Shown in pieces: positions 1-12,314 of a stretch of DNA of 64,000 nt. The position numbers and the translations under genes were made by a program. The notes under the pieces were generated by a model, which worked only from the letters and a program-made list of their open reading frames with translations, searched no databases and was not told where the DNA came from. The number at the start of each line of letters is the position of its first letter. Position 1 is the first letter of the stretch. Location of the stretch: the NCBI GenBank assembly GCA_025266875.1, contig JALLLT010000009.1, positions 930,001 through 994,000 of the forward strand. The letters run 5' to 3'. The stretch is from Fennellomyces sp. T-0311. Its lineage: Eukaryota > Mucoromycota > Mucoromycetes > Mucorales > Lichtheimiaceae.

Positions 1-140
1 AAATGGCAAAAGTGAAACACAGAACGTCCCTTTGTTCGCAGTGATCCCATTGTGCGCTGTCACCAGCAAAAAACACAATCACTATAAAGTTGTCGACTCC
101 TTATTGCAGCCATTCGGGGACAACGATGCTTTCATTATAT

Positions 141-640
141 CTATAACTGGCAGACCACACTTTTTGGGTCCATCAGAAAACAGCCATTCTCAATCTCTTT
201 TTCGTTTTTTGCATGGCCAACAATGGTAACCGTTGTCTCTCTTTGATGGAATATGGAGTCTCGTTGTGCCAATCGATGGCCGCTCCAAGCGATGAATGCT
301 GCTGCATACCACTGAACATTTTTTCGCAATATAAACTCCTGGTCGCAAGGAATAATGCCCATTTCTTAGGGATACTTCGCCTTCCCCTCATAGAATGATA
401 GCTGCATTATACGCCGGCGAGAGTTTTCCACGGGATATAATTCCACGATTTGGTATGCACCGTGGATGTGGGCGAACTAGCCTCCTTGAAAGCGACTATC
501 CATCGGTTTGCGCTCCCCTCTCATTCCTGTTTTACCGATAACCCGGATATGTTGATGCGAACCATTCCGTCGCTTTCAAGTGGCAAAAATACTGTGCCTT
601 TCACGTGGCCTTCCTCTTTTGTGGTGGAGACGTGTAGACA
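141..640 (-). CDS. Partial, unidentified minus-strand gene
   Basis: Two minus-strand blocks read coherently and join in phase. The block at about 530-640 contains GHVKGTVFLPLESDGMVRIN and the block at about 390-460 contains FAHIHGAYQIVELYPVENSR. A 59-nt intron with a GTAAAA donor and a CTAG acceptor links them without a frame break. After that the frame meets a TAA near 380 unless a further intron is removed. The open stretch down to 141 (with QWYAAAFIAWSGHRLAQRDS) may belong to the same gene in another phase. I do not recognise the family. The gene would be divergent from TRAPPC11. It may continue to the left of the window or be a decaying copy. Exon borders are tentative. Confidence 0.3.
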
Positions 641-764
641 ATGCCTACGCAAAGAAGGTTCTACATAACCAAATTTCGTGCCGCAAGTCCGCTTCTTTTA
701 AGCGAAGTTACTCCAACGCTGATCATCCACTTGTCGTCCGAACATTATATATCGCGAACACCGT

Positions 765-3700
765 ATGAACACGTATCCCGCCGAGTATTTGCTTCATCCT
801 GTGCCCGTACTCGCAGTTTACGGACTTGGCGATTCGCGACCTGACAATGAACCATCGGAAGCCCAACGATCACCCGCTCGTCACCCACCTTCTTCGCGTG
901 CCACATTGGGCTCTCATTTAAAAACTGTCTTTAGCAACAAGCAACAATATTCAGTCTATGAATCAGCTCGACCTGCTGCAGTTCCTGGTCTCGCAACTCC
1001 TGCCTTTAAGGCTATCTTTGTCGACAAGGTTTATTAAAGAATAAGCTCGTATATACGAAACGTGAATGGCTAAAGCTTGTGTGTAAAAAAAAAGGACTAT
1101 ACATTGCCGGAAAGAATACCCATTGCTCCCAATATGCCCCCGCCACATTCCAACCTTTCGCCGTTATCAACTGAATCGCCTTTGCATCCAGATGGGTTCA
1201 TGACTCCGTTATGGGTAAAGAAGCAGCAGGAAACGCCAAGTGTTGTTGTTGGTTTCTATGACCTATGGGATTGGAGTCATGAACCCGGCAGTCCACCACG
1301 TCCGAAGCGAGAAACTGGACCATTGGCTTCGCATATATTGATCGACCCAACTGAACGTGAAAAGGATGCCTTGTTGTCGCAAGAGATTAATGATCGTCGG
1401 TAAAGCATAAACCGCAACTGCGCTAATCGGAGCAAGGGAAACTAACTGGCTGGCGATATAGCAAGTACTTTCAAGACAAAGGAATCAAGTTTGCTGCTAC
1501 TATCATTCTGAAGCGTCAGCAAACAGGTAGGATTTGGATCTGTGTGGGAATTGAAGCTAATATGGAGAGAGATTAGATGATCCAGCAGTGGAAGAGCGGC
1601 TAGCGTCCATGCGTAAACAGTCTGGATTGGATAATCGATTTTCATTCTTTACTATTGCACCGGGTACTCAGCATGATGTGCAGGAATTCGTGAACAGGTA
1701 TAAATGAAGTGTGTCTTTTGGTCAAGATGGCTTTGGCTAATAGTAGTGATAGCCTTTATCGCGCCATGCATGAACCAGCAATCCAGTACTACAACAATCG
1801 AGTGAAAAAGACACGCAAAAAGCGATCCAAACTCCCATCTCCATCCATGTCCGTGCGTTCACGCGACACCCAGGAACCCCAACCACTTTCTATACAAGGC
1901 TGGATGCTGCGCTATGACTTTAAAACCGGATATTTCCAAGAAGCGCGTCAGGATGTCGAAGGAGCAACAAAGTATGTGAACAAAACATCATCCAGCTGCC
2001 CGATATTTATTGAACTCCATAAAGGTCCTATGAGAGTGCTTATACGCTAGTGGCAGATATGCTAGCTCCAAAGTCATCTATCACTCCTAATCAAGCTGGA
2101 TTGCCGGTCTACAGCAAGCGATGGGAAGAGGCACGGGCTCTTGTCGACTGTATCAGTATCAAGGTAAAAATAGGTGTGTAATTTGTTGCTATGGACACTG
2201 AAACAGTTTGTCATTGTTAGATTTGCACGTTCTATCTCTTTATGAACGATCCTGCCAGCGCCTTGACGCAACTCAACGGACATTTGCACATGATCCAATC
2301 CTATTCATCCAATTGGGGCATAGGCGAGCAATCCTTCGAATACTGGGCATGGCTATCCAAGCAATACCGGATTTTCGGTGATCTTATTGACTTGGCAGTG
2401 CAACACGGATTCAAGATACCCATCCCTACAGCCTACATGTCAACGTCTGGATCACCCAATCAATCACACCCTTTGATGACCGGCAACGCTCCCAATTCAA
2501 TCATCGGATGCAACCCAGCGGCGATCTTGCAACATCCCGGGTTCTATTATCACTTGGCAGCCATGTGCTGCGCTGAGCGAAGGCGGCGATTCTTGGAAGC
2601 CGACAGCAATACGCAAGAACCACCTGCGACCGCATGGGAAGTCTTGCTTGCCAACGAACGACAAGTCGACCATTCGGGACTGACGATTGAGCTGCTGACC
2701 AAGAGTTACGAACAGTTCAAAAAGTATCGCAACGGTCGAATGACGCTCTACCTGGCAGCCGAAATTGCCGGCACATACTATGAAACGAGCAAATTTGAAA
2801 TGGCGCTCAAGTTCTTTGAACGGATTGGCAAAACGTATCGCAAGGAGAATTGGAACATGATATTGACGTCGATTCTTCGATGGTCGTTGCGATGTGCCAA
2901 GGAACTTGGATCATGGGAACGCGCGATAGAATGCTTGGTTGAACTCATGTCAAGTGATCTTCCAATGTCTGAGCAAAAACGGCACGATATTCAGAACGAA
3001 TTGTTGGACGTGTTGCATCGAGAAAAGTCCGGCGAGCCAACACCTCTGGCTGTCCATATGGATCAAATCAATCCAATGCTGACGTGTCACGTTCAAATCA
3101 AAACGAAGGCCAGTTTTGTAGATGCGCCGGTTTCTTTCCAAGTGACTTTGAAGACTGGAAAACAAAGTCCTCCATCACCGTTGCGCTTCAATCGATTGCG
3201 AGTCTTGTTCAATGATTCTCGGTACAATGTCGTGCTGACCGATAGTAACAAGGATGATGAAGCTGGTCTGGCTAGTGTGGTTCATGAAGATTGCACCCAA
3301 AAACTTAAAGCGCTCACAGAGGGAGAGTACTCTGGATGGTTGAACAAGGAAGCCGATCTTCGGGTCACCAAGAATCAAACGAAAGTGTTTGAGTGCTGTA
3401 TTACGCCCAAAGAGTGCGGCGAGCTCAAGGTAATATATTTTTTGCAAGGCCAATCAACGTTAATTTAACAAGATGATTTTAGATTGTTGGAGTGTGCCTC
3501 GATATTACTTCTCCACAGTGGCACTTGAGTTTCGATTACGATATGGATCGTCCCATAGAAAAAAGTCCAGCTCGAAGAAAATGGCTCGATGCATCCAAAG
3601 GTATGGAACACGTGCAGTAGAAGCATGGGCCATTTAACTAAATATTTCATTGTTCATGCAGATGCACTCAAGTTCACCTTTTTGGAAGGCAGTGGCGAAC

Positions 3701-5337
3701 TCAATATGATAAAGTATGCGTCTAAATTATCTTGCATTTCATTACCGTGAAAGGGTCTAACTGTGTGTAGAATATCTCAGAGACCCCCGCGTGTCCGGTT
3801 ACTTACTAACCATGCTACTCCGGCGTTGCTCGACGAGCATTTCGAGCTTGGCGTTACTATCGTGAACCAAGAACAGGATGCTATTGATGCGCGACTTCAG
3901 ATAGAGATCAAAGATCCAGCGGGTCAAGGTAATTAAGAAAAACAAGTATATAGCTGTTAATGAGGCTTTTCTTCAACCAATGTATAGATTATATTACCTT
4001 ATCAAAAGATAATCATGATACCCCAGAGTCTGCTGGAGAAACTGAATTTGGACGCATCGAATCTGGCAAATCTCTGACAAAACCAGTATACATTCATGCA
4101 GGAGACACACCAGGTGTGCGCGTGGTATCGTTGACGGTAAGCAAGTCCGGCATTTGCTGTATATATACTAAACACATGCTTGTAGGTTCATTACCGCTCA
4201 GCAGATAGCAAAGAACCGGCATCTCAATTTGTTGAGAAACAAGAGTTACTTCGGATTCCATTTAGATCCCCGTTCGAAAGCAATTTCAAACTCTACGCAC
4301 ATTGTGACAAGCTGTCCACTATATCATCCCCTGACCTTAGAAAAACTGAAAAATGGCTGGTAAACGCATCCATTCGCTGCTGCGCAGCAAGTGATCTTGA
4401 GATCGAAAGGATGGAACTTAAGCAAGAGGTAAGGAGTTGTACTTTGCCGAAAAGGGAGAAGGCCATGTTGTTAAATCAATTTTTCCCCGATTAAGTCATT
4501 TGAACATCCTTATACGTCTCTAACCCTGATTTCGACATCGGACCACACTACTAAAACTAGTCAAAGTATGCACGTTCTATTGGTAAGCTTGTTTGATCAT
4601 TGTATGCACAATTAACGCATTCCTCTCTCTCTCTCTTTCTTAGCTTGGTCGGCAGGTCATGTTTGCAATGCAAATTATTTGTTTCGAATGGCAACAGATG
4701 ATATGACCGAGCCACAACCAACAATTCCTGTCGGATCTCTTGTTATTTACTGGCGACGGTAAGTCAATAGGGGGTGTAAACATGAAGAGCCACCCAACTT
4801 ATCTGTGTGTTTCTTGTTTAGGAGTGGCCAAGATAGCCCCTATTCGCAAACAGCCGTGCCGATGCCTACCCTCGAGTTCAGGCGACAAAACCTTAGTGTT
4901 GTTGCAGGTAGTGTATATATACATTATTTATAGACCATTGTTTAATTTCATATGTTGGCTTTGCAGATGCACCTGATGAGATATATGTAGGAGAGCCCTT
5001 CAGGCTGACGTACACTGTCTACAACCCTACAGTACACCTCGCAGAATATACAGCATCCGTAGAGCTCAGTGACGCATTTGTATTTTCGGGATTGAAGATA
5101 TTGAAGGGCCGTGTACTGCCGCTCTCACACAACTCGTACCATTACACATGCTATCCGCTATTGGCAGGCAAAGTGCGACTCCCGCGGCTCAAGGTGATCG
5201 CCAAACAGCAAGGTGTAGAAAAGGAGGTATCCGTGGAGATGCTAGTCGCAGATGATGAGAAGCTATTGAAACAGGGAGGCTCTGAGCAGTGGCCGCCGCC
5301 GCTTACTTTTGTAAATGCTCGTCGATATTATAATTAA
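765..5337 (+). CDS. TRAPPC11: TRAPP complex subunit TRAPPC11 (foie gras/gryzun family)
   Basis: Predicted to be the TRAPPC11 subunit of the TRAPP tethering complex, which acts in ER-Golgi transport and autophagy. I resolve 16 exons: 765-1028, 1095-1399, 1462-1526, 1577-1697, 1753-1971, 2025-2163, 2221-3429, 3483-3600, 3662-3713, 3771-3928, 3988-4136, 4186-4428, 4496-4565, 4644-4758, 4822-4907 and 4967-5337. They sum to 3684 nt, or 1227 aa, close to the roughly 1130 aa of animal TRAPPC11. The N-terminus (YPAEYLLHPVPVLAVYGL) and the VVGFYDLWDW block match the family start. The foie-gras core follows (LYRAMHEPAIQYYNNRVKK, NPGFYY-like HPGFYYHLAAMCCAERRRRF, EQFKKYRNGRMTLYL). The C-terminal gryzun beta-rich region includes GSLVIYWRR and EPFRLTYTVYNPTVHLAEYT. 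All 15 introns are 49-78 nt with GT-AG ends. Confidence 0.95.
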
Positions 5338-5495
5338 AAAAGCTTTTTTCCCTGTGTAACCATGGCAATTAAGCGACGCTTCCATTTTCAGATTCGGGGT
5401 AAGTCCCTCACCATCAAAAAACATGATCATATTCTCGGGAAACACTTTCTCTCTTTCCTCTCTTCTTTCTCTTGAATGCCACCCGTTTGCCTCCC

Positions 5496-5507
5496 TATAT
5501 ATTTATA
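5496..5507 (+). promoter_or_regulatory. TATA-like element upstream of the 5534 start
   Basis: The run TATATATTTATA lies about 30 nt before the ATG at 5534. It suggests that the in-frame ATG at 5423 is upstream of the transcript and that 5534 is the real start. Confidence 0.4.
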
Positions 5508-5533
5508 GACACACTGAGAGAGTTTTGATCGTC

Positions 5534-7432
5534 ATGGTTCAACACGAAAATGTACTAGTATCTCGCGTTTGCGAGGCTATTGCTCGTCGCACAGAGGACG
5601 ATATTACACAAACACCCGGGCTGTCACCACCCTCTTCGCCGGAACTGGCGATCTGTCCCGACAAGGGCATTGAATACGACGACGATGATGATGATTCTTT
5701 CCAGGAGCACCGATCGGAGCCGGCTAGGGGCTATAAGGTAGAATACACGCTAAGTTCTGCTACAGCTCTGACACCTAACCAATCATTTACGCATCAGCCC
5801 ATGGGAGAAGATCAAGAAAGCATTGATTATTTTTATCATGATTTTGATGCAGATAACAACGAAATCCAAACAACAACGAGCACCACAGAAAGAAAGATAG
5901 ACGACTTGCACAAACCTATTGGGCCTCCGTTGGATTTAAATGCACTTGCCCAACAGCTTTACGAGAATCGCCTTTCAGTTCTGCATCCTCGCCAGAGCAA
6001 GCTCGTCTTGACTGATCAAGACGAAATCGAGTTTGAAAAACTGATGCAACGTCAAACGATGACCCAACGGGGTTACGCATGTGAGAAAGTCGAACTAAAT
6101 GATCGTAAGTTGTACAAATCCTTGTATTACGCTGCTCGCATTGACCAATTTACGTGTATAGATGACACAGCATTAGCAAGGATCAAAGAAGCGCTGCGCT
6201 TATCAGATGCGTCTTTATCTACACAACAATCGGTTCCACGTGAGGAAGGATCAGACAAAATACTCGTCGAGGAAGAAGAAGAACCAAGTATCCAGGAGAG
6301 TGCCCAGGAGAGCGACCAACAGAGCGACCTAAAGAGCACTAGTACGAAATCGAATGCTAGTCGTAGTTCGCGGTTCAAAGAGATCGATTTGGACTTGAGC
6401 GATATAGCAACGGATATTATTGGCAAGCATGTGGAGCCACAACCAAGCCGGTCCATGTCGCTCAATCTATTTGGCAGTCTTCGAAATCGCGCACGGTCTC
6501 ATTCAACTCCATCCATCAAGGGGCTGATGCGCAATCTCAGTACTGGATCAGTCATTTCACAAAGACCACAGAAAAAACGTTCCCATAGCACACTTTCACC
6601 TGCCGCGATGGCTGTTCTCAAACATACAACTGAAACACAACCTGAACCTGATACCAAGAGCAAAGGCAAACGTATGCTCTCCCAGTTACTCAACAGTGCC
6701 AGATTATCTCGCAAGCCGACAAAGAAAGTCAACATGAATGAAGCCACGTCGCGTGCGCAAATTGTGCGACGAACAATCATTTATGTCCCTCCTGATTCAG
6801 AAAACTTTATGAAACACATCGAACATCCTCCTTCTCCTGCGTTACCAAGACCAGTAACTCCCGATAGCGACGAAGGTGTACCAAAACAACAAAAGGCTAC
6901 CATAGTAACACGCCAAGCCTCTGTCAAGCGCCAGTTCTCGAAACGACGCAACAACAATAACCTTGAAGGTGTCGAGTTGCGTGAAATGAGTGATGGATCG
7001 GTGGTATGGGGCGTCGTCAAGAAACAAGGCAATAGGAAGAGTTTTTATGCCGCCGAAAGCAAAGTTGAACATTCATCACAAGAAAGCAGTGATGAAGAAG
7101 ATGAAGACGAAGAACAGATTGAGGAACGAGTCCTTGCACTGATGGGTCTGCGACCAGATTTACTCAAAGACTATCCCTCAACTGAAAAACTTCCTCCACC
7201 TCCTATCCCAAAACGGTCCCCTCATCGCCAACAAGCTACCTATGTTTCTAGCTATTCCAACAGAAGAGGTTCTTCTACCACAGACATCTATTACGCCCCT
7301 GACGCCACTTTGCCAAGCCTGCTACAAATGATATCTGATTCTCAGGAATCACCCAGGGAAAACCCGACCGTGGAAGAGCAGTTGGATGAAGTGATGCGGT
7401 CGCTTGGTTATACTGATGGTCAACTTTTGTAA
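5534..7432 (+). CDS. Unidentified, mostly disordered 613-632 aa protein
   Basis: A long open frame that I cannot assign to a family. The start at 5534 is chosen because a TATA-like run sits just upstream. The protein is polar and low-complexity. It has a PPSSPE patch, an Asp run (DDDDDD) near residue 50, a Ser/Glu/Gln-rich middle (EEEEEPSIQESAQESDQQSD), basic Ser-rich stretches (RNRARSHSTPSIKGLMRNLS) and an acidic run before a Pro-rich segment (PPPPIPKRSP). Two stretches look ordered: a charged helix around residues 155-190, and the C-terminal tail ending EEQLDEVMRSLGYTDGQLL. Bases 6105-6161 look like a 57-nt intron (GTAAGT ... TATAG). It is a multiple of three with no stop, so removing it gives 613 aa with the frame kept. 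Many RxxS sites suggest phosphorylation, which is inference. Confidence 0.75.
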   Translation: MVQHENVLVSRVCEAIARRTEDDITQTPGLSPPSSPELAICPDKGIEYDDDDDDSFQEHRSEPARGYKVEYTLSSATALTPNQSFTHQPMGEDQESIDYFYHDFDADNNEIQTTTSTTERKIDDLHKPIGPPLDLNALAQQLYENRLSVLHPRQSKLVLTDQDEIEFEKLMQRQTMTQRGYACEKVELNDRKLYKSLYYAARIDQFTCIDDTALARIKEALRLSDASLSTQQSVPREEGSDKILVEEEEEPSIQESAQESDQQSDLKSTSTKSNASRSSRFKEIDLDLSDIATDIIGKHVEPQPSRSMSLNLFGSLRNRARSHSTPSIKGLMRNLSTGSVISQRPQKKRSHSTLSPAAMAVLKHTTETQPEPDTKSKGKRMLSQLLNSARLSRKPTKKVNMNEATSRAQIVRRTIIYVPPDSENFMKHIEHPPSPALPRPVTPDSDEGVPKQQKATIVTRQASVKRQFSKRRNNNNLEGVELREMSDGSVVWGVVKKQGNRKSFYAAESKVEHSSQESSDEEDEDEEQIEERVLALMGLRPDLLKDYPSTEKLPPPPIPKRSPHRQQATYVSSYSNRRGSSTTDIYYAPDATLPSLLQMISDSQESPRENPTVEEQLDEVMRSLGYTDGQLL

Positions 7433-10400
7433 ATTATAGCTTACTACATACATATCTATATCTGTACAGAAATCTTCACAAAAAACCCTTCATCTACTAC
7501 ACTAAAATCTTCCACAATGTTGTTGCACTACGTAGTATATTTATAAACAAATCTCCGCTGAATCAGCACTAGCTACTACATATCCAATCAATCCCATCCA
7601 TTTAAGTGCTAGAAATATCTTTGATTCCAGCAACAGAAAATCAAAAAGTATACTTTATACCAACTTACCGTAAGCAATTGGAACCGATAATCATACGTAG
7701 GGTAGCAGCGTTGCATATAGCGGAAAAACTCCTTTAACAAGTACCATACGCTGCAAAGCTTCATTAAAATCAACTACCAAACAAGAGTGATTGGTGCTTT
7801 GATCCGAGGGCCACATCAACCATGATGTTGCTACCTGTGTTGTGGCAAGACACGCTACTTTTTAGGAGAGTATGTTGCCTTACATGAACAGTAATGGCTA
7901 AGGAAAGATACTCGTTGGAAAAAAACCTGAGAAAGTGCAGCTGTCGTCAGTACGATAATTAAATTTTTCTTTGATAGCTTTGTAAATAGTTTATCTTACA
8001 ATTGCTAGGCACACTTTGGAAGGCATAAAAGTCTTTTGAGCAAAGAAGAATTAAATATGAAACTTAACTTTTTTATGTTTATGATCTTATGAAGGTTCAT
8101 TAAACTCCCATATTGCATGGACCAGAGCTAGTAGTTGACTGCTTTGTTCGGGTGCACATAGTATACTTATTAATTTTGACTTTATATGGTTTAGCTTCGA
8201 GCTACGAGACCATCCCAAGTGGCATGATATATAGCTTCTGAACGGCGACACACGCGGTAGTATTCTTATTTATTGCTGATTGACGAATGGTAAAGTATAT
8301 ACATATCTGCCCTGATTAGATCGTGCTAACTCGGGGCATCCGTAGTTGTCGGCATCTTGGATAATATAACATACCTCCGACGTTCATTATGAATAGTAGC
8401 CGTACTAACAATCCTGGTACGTACGTAAGCGTTCGACTTGACATCAAGAGGCTCGCATTTTTGAACCTTGCGATCAGTGTACGTAATATCTTGGGACTAA
8501 TACGTTATCAAAAAAGGACTGGTCATGATTGGTTGAAAGTACTGCATACATATGTATGTACGCCTTCTGACGATGATCCAGAACCGTCTAGCTCTGAAAT
8601 GATGAACAACGCGTACTTGGTTAACTACAGGGTCACAGCCGTTGCCTCTTTACATTCGCCATGTCAGTTTAGTTTTTCCAATCTTATTGGCATACGGTAA
8701 TGCTCGACATCAAAACACCGCATTATTGTATCCATTAATGGACGAAGAAGGCCTAAATCATATACACTCTAAATATATACTATTTGTCAGTAAAGCAGTG
8801 TATACCATCTATACATAAATGTATCCAATATAGTACCCCAAATCAGGATTGTTCAGTACAACTTGTTAGATATGCTTATTACTCTCGATTGGTATTGTAT
8901 TGCTCAATAGTAATCCTCTCAGTATCTCGTAATTCGTAACCGCTGTCGTCAGGTTCCAACGAGTATTTTTCATTCATATAATATAGTTTCAGTTATATAC
9001 CATCTGTCGAGGGTTTTTCTCTGATTTGGCTGGTATATGTACTTTCTCATATCCACCTAACCCCATATACACCGCTGTACATTTTCCATTGCTGCATTTA
9101 TGGGATTGCTGTGGTTCTCCCCATCACAGATGAAGAACATAGTTACAGTCGAAATGGACAGATAAGACTTAATGGAGATGTGTTCTTTTGCCATCCTATT
9201 TAAATATGGTTTGTCAAGTACACGCACGCGATTCGCTTGTCATTTTTCTATCCACATCTTTTGGTAGTTTCACCACTAACGCCTTTTAAATGTGTATCTA
9301 TAATCTGTAGTACTTCCATTGTATACAATAATTGGCCGAAGAAGAAGTGTGCTTATATGTACGAATGCTCTTCTTAGATTGATCACTAAAGGTTAAAGAG
9401 TGCTTAACGTAGCTGACTTTGTCTTCAACACTATCATACGTGGATGTAACGACGACTCTTCTAGCGAGAAAAATGCGACGAAGGATACGTTTCCTCCTTT
9501 GGGACTCTGCACAACCTGTTGTATCGGCGCGGTTGTAGAGGTTGCAACCGCCACTACTCTATGATCAACCCCATCAAGACAGATGTCATAATGGATACTT
9601 ATTGCGCCGTTGTGCACACATATCTGCAGTGATGTTTTTGCTCCATTTGTCGTTGAAAGTATCGGCAGCATTTGTGATGCTCTGCTCTGTTTTACACTAT
9701 TTCCAGACAGGGACATGTCTTCTCGTTGAAGAAATATTGATAAAGAAAGTGTTAAACTTTGAATCACAATTAGTCTAAATTCGAGGTCGTTTTGTAAACC
9801 AGTAAGAAAGAAGATGTGGTTGCTTTCTGAGACAACTCAAAGTCATCAATGTAAAGACCTAATGCAAAGGTCCAAGATACCCCAAAATAATTCGTTCTGG
9901 AGTTACTAGTATGCATCTCCATCGAATATACCTATCATTCATGGGGTTTTCTGTTTCCGCGCACGCTGAGCGATGAATAAATGCTTCTACATTACAGTCG
10001 GTATGAACAGACGTTTTCTCAACAAGGTTGCGCTCTTATGCAATTTATGTGAAAAAGAAGCGCTGTATTATGACTAGCATGATAGACTTACTTCGTAATG
10101 ATAAAGTTATTATTTGAGCAGCATCCCGTTTTGATGACATTAGAATGGCCAGGGTGGTCCTAATAAGTAGCCATTCGTAAAGCAAAATAATTGAGTTTGC
10201 CGTTTGAATATTGCTCGCTTAGATAACGTATTGATTAAGCTCATGTAACAATAATGATTACTAATGCTTACATTTTAATAATTTTTTTAAAAAAAAAGTA
10301 CCTATAATATGGACAATGAACGATTATGTTCTCGAGCAATACAACGTGCTATTCTTAAAACGCATTGTCCACACTATTCAGGAAAGGAAATCGACTTGAT

Positions 10401-11058
10401 CGAGCTACTTTTTTCGTCGTCTGATACTTACCAAGATTATACATGTTTCTTAGGCGTTGAGGACATGAAACACTACTCCCAAGGCAAAAATATATCGGGT
10501 CTGGTCACAGCCCTATTAGAATATTTTTTTCTACTTCTTTCGTATATAACGAGACAGCGACATTCCTGAACTATTGGGCACAGCCGGCAATCCCCTTTCA
10601 ATAATCTACAACTCTCGCTCGGATGGGCACAATCTAAATACGCCTGTCTGTTGTGAGACAACGACCTTCTACGATTTTACTGGAGCATTACTAAATTAGA
10701 ATAATCATCCGAATAAAGTGCATCACTGCCTGCATGTTATTGTATTCGAGAAGCCGCTAAGCGACACTGTCATTGTGTAACCACATATGTGCATTTGCAG
10801 CAATGTGAAACCTTGATACACCGAAATGATTTTCATTTTCTTGGCTTACGGATTCAGGACAGGAAAGAGAGGTTACATTACCGATATTAGGGTTTGCGGG
10901 AAAGTATGTGGTTGGATAGGCAAGGGAAATGGATGTGCATCATGCCACTACAGAAAAGCAAACCCTTTGAACGAATCAGAAAACGTTTAAAATTTCTAAG
11001 GCTTTGGAGCACATACACACGCCTTTTGCTCTCTTTTTTTTTCACACTTTGAAACATC
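7433..11058. other. AT-rich intergenic region, no supported gene
   Basis: About 3.6 kb with only short open frames. The longest are 8389-8700 (+, 103 aa), 9393-9767 (-, 124 aa) and 10309-10569 (+, 86 aa). None has recognisable motifs, a convincing intron context or the codon flavour of the neighbouring genes. The 10309 frame starts just after a run of about ten A residues and encodes MDNERLCSRAIQRAIL. It is the most protein-like of the three but is unidentified. Confidence 0.5.
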
Positions 11059-12064
11059 ATGCCCATTGCATCTTCAGCAACTGCTCCACCGCGGCCATTA
11101 CCGACAGAGATCTGTAATACACCGTCTGCGAAGCGTCGGAATGACAAGCCAACCAAACCAATCCATCGAGAAAACGCTACGCTCCACAATCAACGGAATG
11201 AACGACAAAAAGATCGTATTCCGTCCTTGGTTGCGCGTAGAGACGAGGACATGTGGGTCGACATCTCCAACCAACGGCTTCCAAACTCTCGTTTAGGTGC
11301 TTTGTATTCTGGCTCCCAGTTTACTGGAATCCAACAGTGTGGAGCCAATCGATACGAGGTTGTGGTTGATATCCAGGTACACACATTTACTATAAACAGC
11401 GTGTCTTCTCGTTATATACTCACGGCTTAATTAGCATGTGGACCTTCAAGAAAGCATGGTTACGGGGTATTTAAACATCAAGGGCCTTACAACTGAGTTT
11501 CCCGAGCTGACAGTAATGCATATTTTTTCTCACACGTAACCGTATGATTCACACAATCACCCACCGTTTAGACCTTTTTCCAGGGAGAAATCATCGGTCC
11601 AAAGTATTCATTTCTTACTCGCAAATGGCAGGCCCAGCAGCGGATCGATGTGGCCCATTGGGTAAGTTCATTGCACTCCTTCCCTCCCTAAACTAAGTCA
11701 TTAACCTTCGCCATAGAAACGGTTCCCATCGTTTCATCCTTACACTGAAATATTCAACCGCGACGATTTTGTGTACGATCCAACGGACAAGGATAATGTG
11801 TACATGCGGTGGAAGGAGCATTTCCTTGTGCCCGATCATCGTGTGAGTAACATCGACGGTGCTAGCTTTGCTGGATTTTACTATATTTGCTACACACGAT
11901 CCACGAATGAAATCTCTGGCTACTACTTCTTTCGTCATCATACCGACTGGTAGGTTCTTGCTATTGCGTCATTGTTTCTTGGATACTGATAACTTCATAG
12001 GTACCAAGAGCTCAAATTGAAACATGTCGACCAGCGTTGCTTTGGCAATTTTGAATTTCGTTAA
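11059..12064 (+). CDS. GID4: GID4/Vid24, substrate receptor of the GID/CTLH ubiquitin ligase
   Basis: GID4 is the Pro/N-degron receptor of the GID (CTLH) E3 ligase, which in yeast degrades gluconeogenic enzymes after glucose return. Five exons (11059-11376, 11435-11512, 11572-11661, 11717-11949, 12001-12064) give 783 nt, or 260 aa. The first 60 or so residues are Pro/Arg-rich and probably disordered. The beta-barrel follows: LGALYSGSQFTGIQQ, GYLNIKGLTTEFPELT, FFQGEIIGPKYSFLTRKW, VYMRWKEHFLVPDHRV, GASFAGFYYICYT and the C-terminal WYQELKLKHVDQRCFGNFEF. These are the signature blocks of the family, including the MRWKExFLVPD segment that lines the degron pocket. The protein is shorter than yeast Vid24 (about 360 aa). 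It converges on spc7, with 250 nt between the stop codons. Confidence 0.95.
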
Positions 12065-12314
12065 TATTCCCCTTTCTGATCATTTTCCTGTACATAATAT
12101 TCATTCCTCCCTTCCTGTAATTGGCGTCCATACTTCATCTCTTTTGCAATATCATGTTTCGATGAATCCATGAGTGGAAGCTGTCTTATTCAACTAGCCA
12201 CCAAATTAACTTTCTGACAATAGGAAGCATAGCGTCATTTCAAATTATTACATTCCAAATTTTATTGATATGAAGTGCTTTGCCGGAGTATGTACATTGT
12301 TACAGATGAGATAA

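Noticed and set aside
9393..9767. 124-aa minus-strand frame in the 7.4-11 kb gap
   Set aside because: Low complexity, no recognisable motif and no splice or promoter context.
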